Both the position numbers and the translations under genes were made by a program. DNA of 5,598 bases from Candidatus Bathyarchaeota archaeon (GTDB lineage Archaea > Thermoproteota > Bathyarchaeia > Bathyarchaeales > Bathyarchaeaceae), in NCBI GenBank assembly GCA_014859755.1, contig JACUTO010000101.1, positions 1-5,598 on the forward strand, given 5' to 3'. The stretch's first letter is position 1, and each line of letters opens with the position of its first letter. Below the pieces are notes generated by a model. It was not told the origin of the DNA. It did not search any database and worked only from the letters and a program-made list of their open reading frames with translations. Shown here piece by piece: positions 4,317 through 5,598 of this stretch.

Positions 4317-5598
4317 TCAGCCTTTCACCACAGCCAAAGGAACCAATCTGGCAACTTTGGTGGCGATTCCTAATTTATCGCTTACCTCCGCAACCCTGTC
4401 CACGTCCTTGTAGGCTGGATCAGCCTCCTCAGCCAAAACGACGGCGCTCGCAGCCCTAACAGAGATCCCACGCTTCTCCAAAGCCTTCTTTATGTCTCCG
4501 CCCCAGAACCTTCTTTTGGCGGCGGTTCGACTCATCATCCTTCCAGCTCCGTGAGCGGTCGACCCGAAGGTGATGTGCATGGCTTTTTCGGTGCCCACGA
4601 GCAACCATGAACTTGTTCCCATACTCCCAGGAATCAGCACAGGCTGCCCCACGGCTCTATAGTCAGCCGGAACTTCCGGACGCCCCGGCGGAAAGGCCCG
4701 TGTTGCTCCTTTTCTGTGAATCCAAACCTTTCTCCGCCCGCCGTCAACCTCGTGAGTCTCTATCTTAGCTATGTTATGCGCAACATCATATACGAGGTTC
4801 AGTCCGAACTTTCCCGGGTCCTCTTTAAACACCTGCTGGAAGCTCTGTCTAACCCAGTGCATTATCGTTTGGCGATTCACGAACGCGTAGTTAACGGCGC
4901 ACGCCATCGCCTGATAATAGTCTTCCGCCTCTTTGCTGTTTCCCGGCGCACACGCAAGCTCACGATCTGGCAACGCTATGTTATACTTACGAACCGACCC
5001 TTCCATGAAGCGAAGATAGTCCGAGCACACTTGGTGGCCGAACCCCCTGGAGCCGCAGTGAATCATAACCGTCACTTGCCCTTCATGCTCGATTCCGAAG
5101 ACCTTAGCCGTTTTAGCTTCGTATATTTTATCCACTTTTTGGATCTCCAGAAAATGATTTCCCGAACCTAAGGTGCCGACCTGCGTTAACCCCCTGTTTT
5201 TGGCTCTCGTTGAAACCTTGTCCGGATTCGCGTTTTCCATGCATCCTTGTTCTTCGTGGTGTTTAGGATCTTCAGGCCACCCCAATCCCCGGTCAACAGC
5301 CCACTGAACGCCTTCCGTGAGCAATCTTTCCAGCTCATGTACCGTAACTCTGAAGTCCTTCCGACGACTTCCGAGTCCGCACGGAACATTCTTGAAAAAC
5401 GTGTCTACGAGTTGAACAAGCTTCGGTCTCACATCCTCTTCCGAAAAGTTTGTCGTTAACAGACGTACGCCACAGTTTGAGACCACAAATCCGTTAGCGA
5501 TGAAGTTATGGTCCTTAAAATTTACCGTAAAATCGTAGACTACGTCTTCAAAATTGATTTTCTCCTTCGTCTTTATTTTGTCCCACACCATGCCAGAA
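4317..5598 (-). CDS. rtcB: RNA-splicing ligase RtcB, intein-containing (C-terminal part, cut by window edge)
   Basis: RtcB joins RNA 2',3'-cyclic-phosphate (or 3'-phosphate) and 5'-OH ends using GTP and Mn2+, chiefly tRNA exon halves in archaea, with Archease as helper. The frame has no start in the window: it enters from the right edge inside an intein, then encodes a complete 385-residue C-extein from CGVRLLTTNF to the final AVVKG, against about 384 residues after the same point in the Pyrococcus horikoshii enzyme. Active-site landmarks are all present: the first extein Cys (metal ligand, Cys98 in P. horikoshii), Asn-His in GSGNHFLEI, His in IHCGSRGFGHQ, His in DVAHNIAKIE, and the guanylated His in STAHGAGRMMSR. 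HRKGATRAFPPG and VLIPGSMGTSSW are also typical. ATG at 5591 is internal to the intein and is not a start. The ligase is active only after protein splicing. The GC content is high (about 62 percent in a sampled row). Confidence 0.97.
   Translation of the reverse strand, partial: SGMVWDKIKTKEKINFEDVVYDFTVNFKDHNFIANGFVVSNCGVRLLTTNFSEEDVRPKLVQLVDTFFKNVPCGLGSRRKDFRVTVHELERLLTEGVQWAVDRGLGWPEDPKHHEEQGCMENANPDKVSTRAKNRGLTQVGTLGSGNHFLEIQKVDKIYEAKTAKVFGIEHEGQVTVMIHCGSRGFGHQVCSDYLRFMEGSVRKYNIALPDRELACAPGNSKEAEDYYQAMACAVNYAFVNRQTIMHWVRQSFQQVFKEDPGKFGLNLVYDVAHNIAKIETHEVDGGRRKVWIHRKGATRAFPPGRPEVPADYRAVGQPVLIPGSMGTSSWLLVGTEKAMHITFGSTAHGAGRMMSRTAAKRRFWGGDIKKALEKRGISVRAASAVVLAEEADPAYKDVDRVAEVSDKLGIATKVARLVPLAVVKG
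5475..5598 (-). mobile_element. C-terminal end of an intein inserted in RtcB
   Basis: The 41 complete codons before the extein Cys (SGMVWDKIKT onward) match intein splicing blocks F and G: VVYDFTVNFKDHNFIANGF, then VVSN and the +1 Cys. The Asp of VYD, the His-Asn of DHNF and the ANGF turn are the usual block F features, and the terminal Asn that cyclises is present. The penultimate residue is Ser instead of the common His. The insertion point, directly before the metal-binding Cys of RtcB, is the site used by known archaeal RtcB inteins such as that of Pyrococcus horikoshii. The remainder, including any homing endonuclease domain, lies beyond the right edge. Confidence 0.93.

Noticed and set aside
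4716..5171. 151-codon plus-strand frame opposite rtcB
   Set aside because: It lies wholly antisense to strongly conserved RtcB codons, and its translation has no domain-like pattern.
5186..5459. Additional short frames on both strands around the start of the RtcB C-extein
   Set aside because: They are other-frame readings of rtcB and carry no independent coding signal.

Overview
The window looks like chromosomal DNA of an archaeon, most likely an uncultivated lineage of the TACK type (Bathyarchaeota-like is a guess). The evidence is an archaeal-type RtcB RNA ligase interrupted by an intein, TATA-box promoters 25 to 45 bases ahead of several starts, several small CxxC zinc-ribbon proteins, and GTG/TTG starts. 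No rRNA, tRNA, CRISPR array or transposase gene was seen. Nearly every gene lies on the minus strand.

Left part (1-855, minus strand): the 5' part of a gene for a cysteine-rich zinc-finger protein runs off the left edge. Ahead of it lie one or two very small membrane-protein ORFs that look like a single two-helix protein split by a one-base frameshift. Ahead of these is a gene resembling the gp6-type head-tail connector of tailed viruses, the only virus-like gene here.

Middle part (1024-3300): three genes without a recognised family, lower in GC than the rest (about 37-40 percent in sampled rows, against about 52 percent in the connector-like gene and about 62 percent in a row of rtcB). They are a two-helix membrane protein with a C-terminal zinc ribbon (minus), a 237-residue protein (plus, divergent from it), and a 230-residue protein (minus, convergent with the second). 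The second and third share a faint motif and could be distant relatives. The trio has the look of accessory or defence-type cargo, but nothing proves that function.

Right part (3363-5598, minus strand): a winged-helix protein gene overlaps, through ATGA, the end of a multi-CxxC zinc-ribbon gene that carries a one-base frameshift. A 392-base stretch without a convincing gene follows, holding T-tracts, short palindromes and doubtful mini-ORFs. Last comes the 3' part of rtcB, encoding the end of an intein and the complete 385-residue C-extein. The intein interrupts the ligase immediately before its metal-binding cysteine and ends in Ser-Asn rather than the usual His-Asn.

The strongest calls are RtcB with its intein, the winged-helix protein, the truncated zinc-finger protein and the three middle ORFs as genuine coding regions. 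No new system can be demonstrated from the sequence alone. The best leads are the two orphan proteins in the low-GC block, the coupled zinc-ribbon/winged-helix pair, and the non-canonical intein end.
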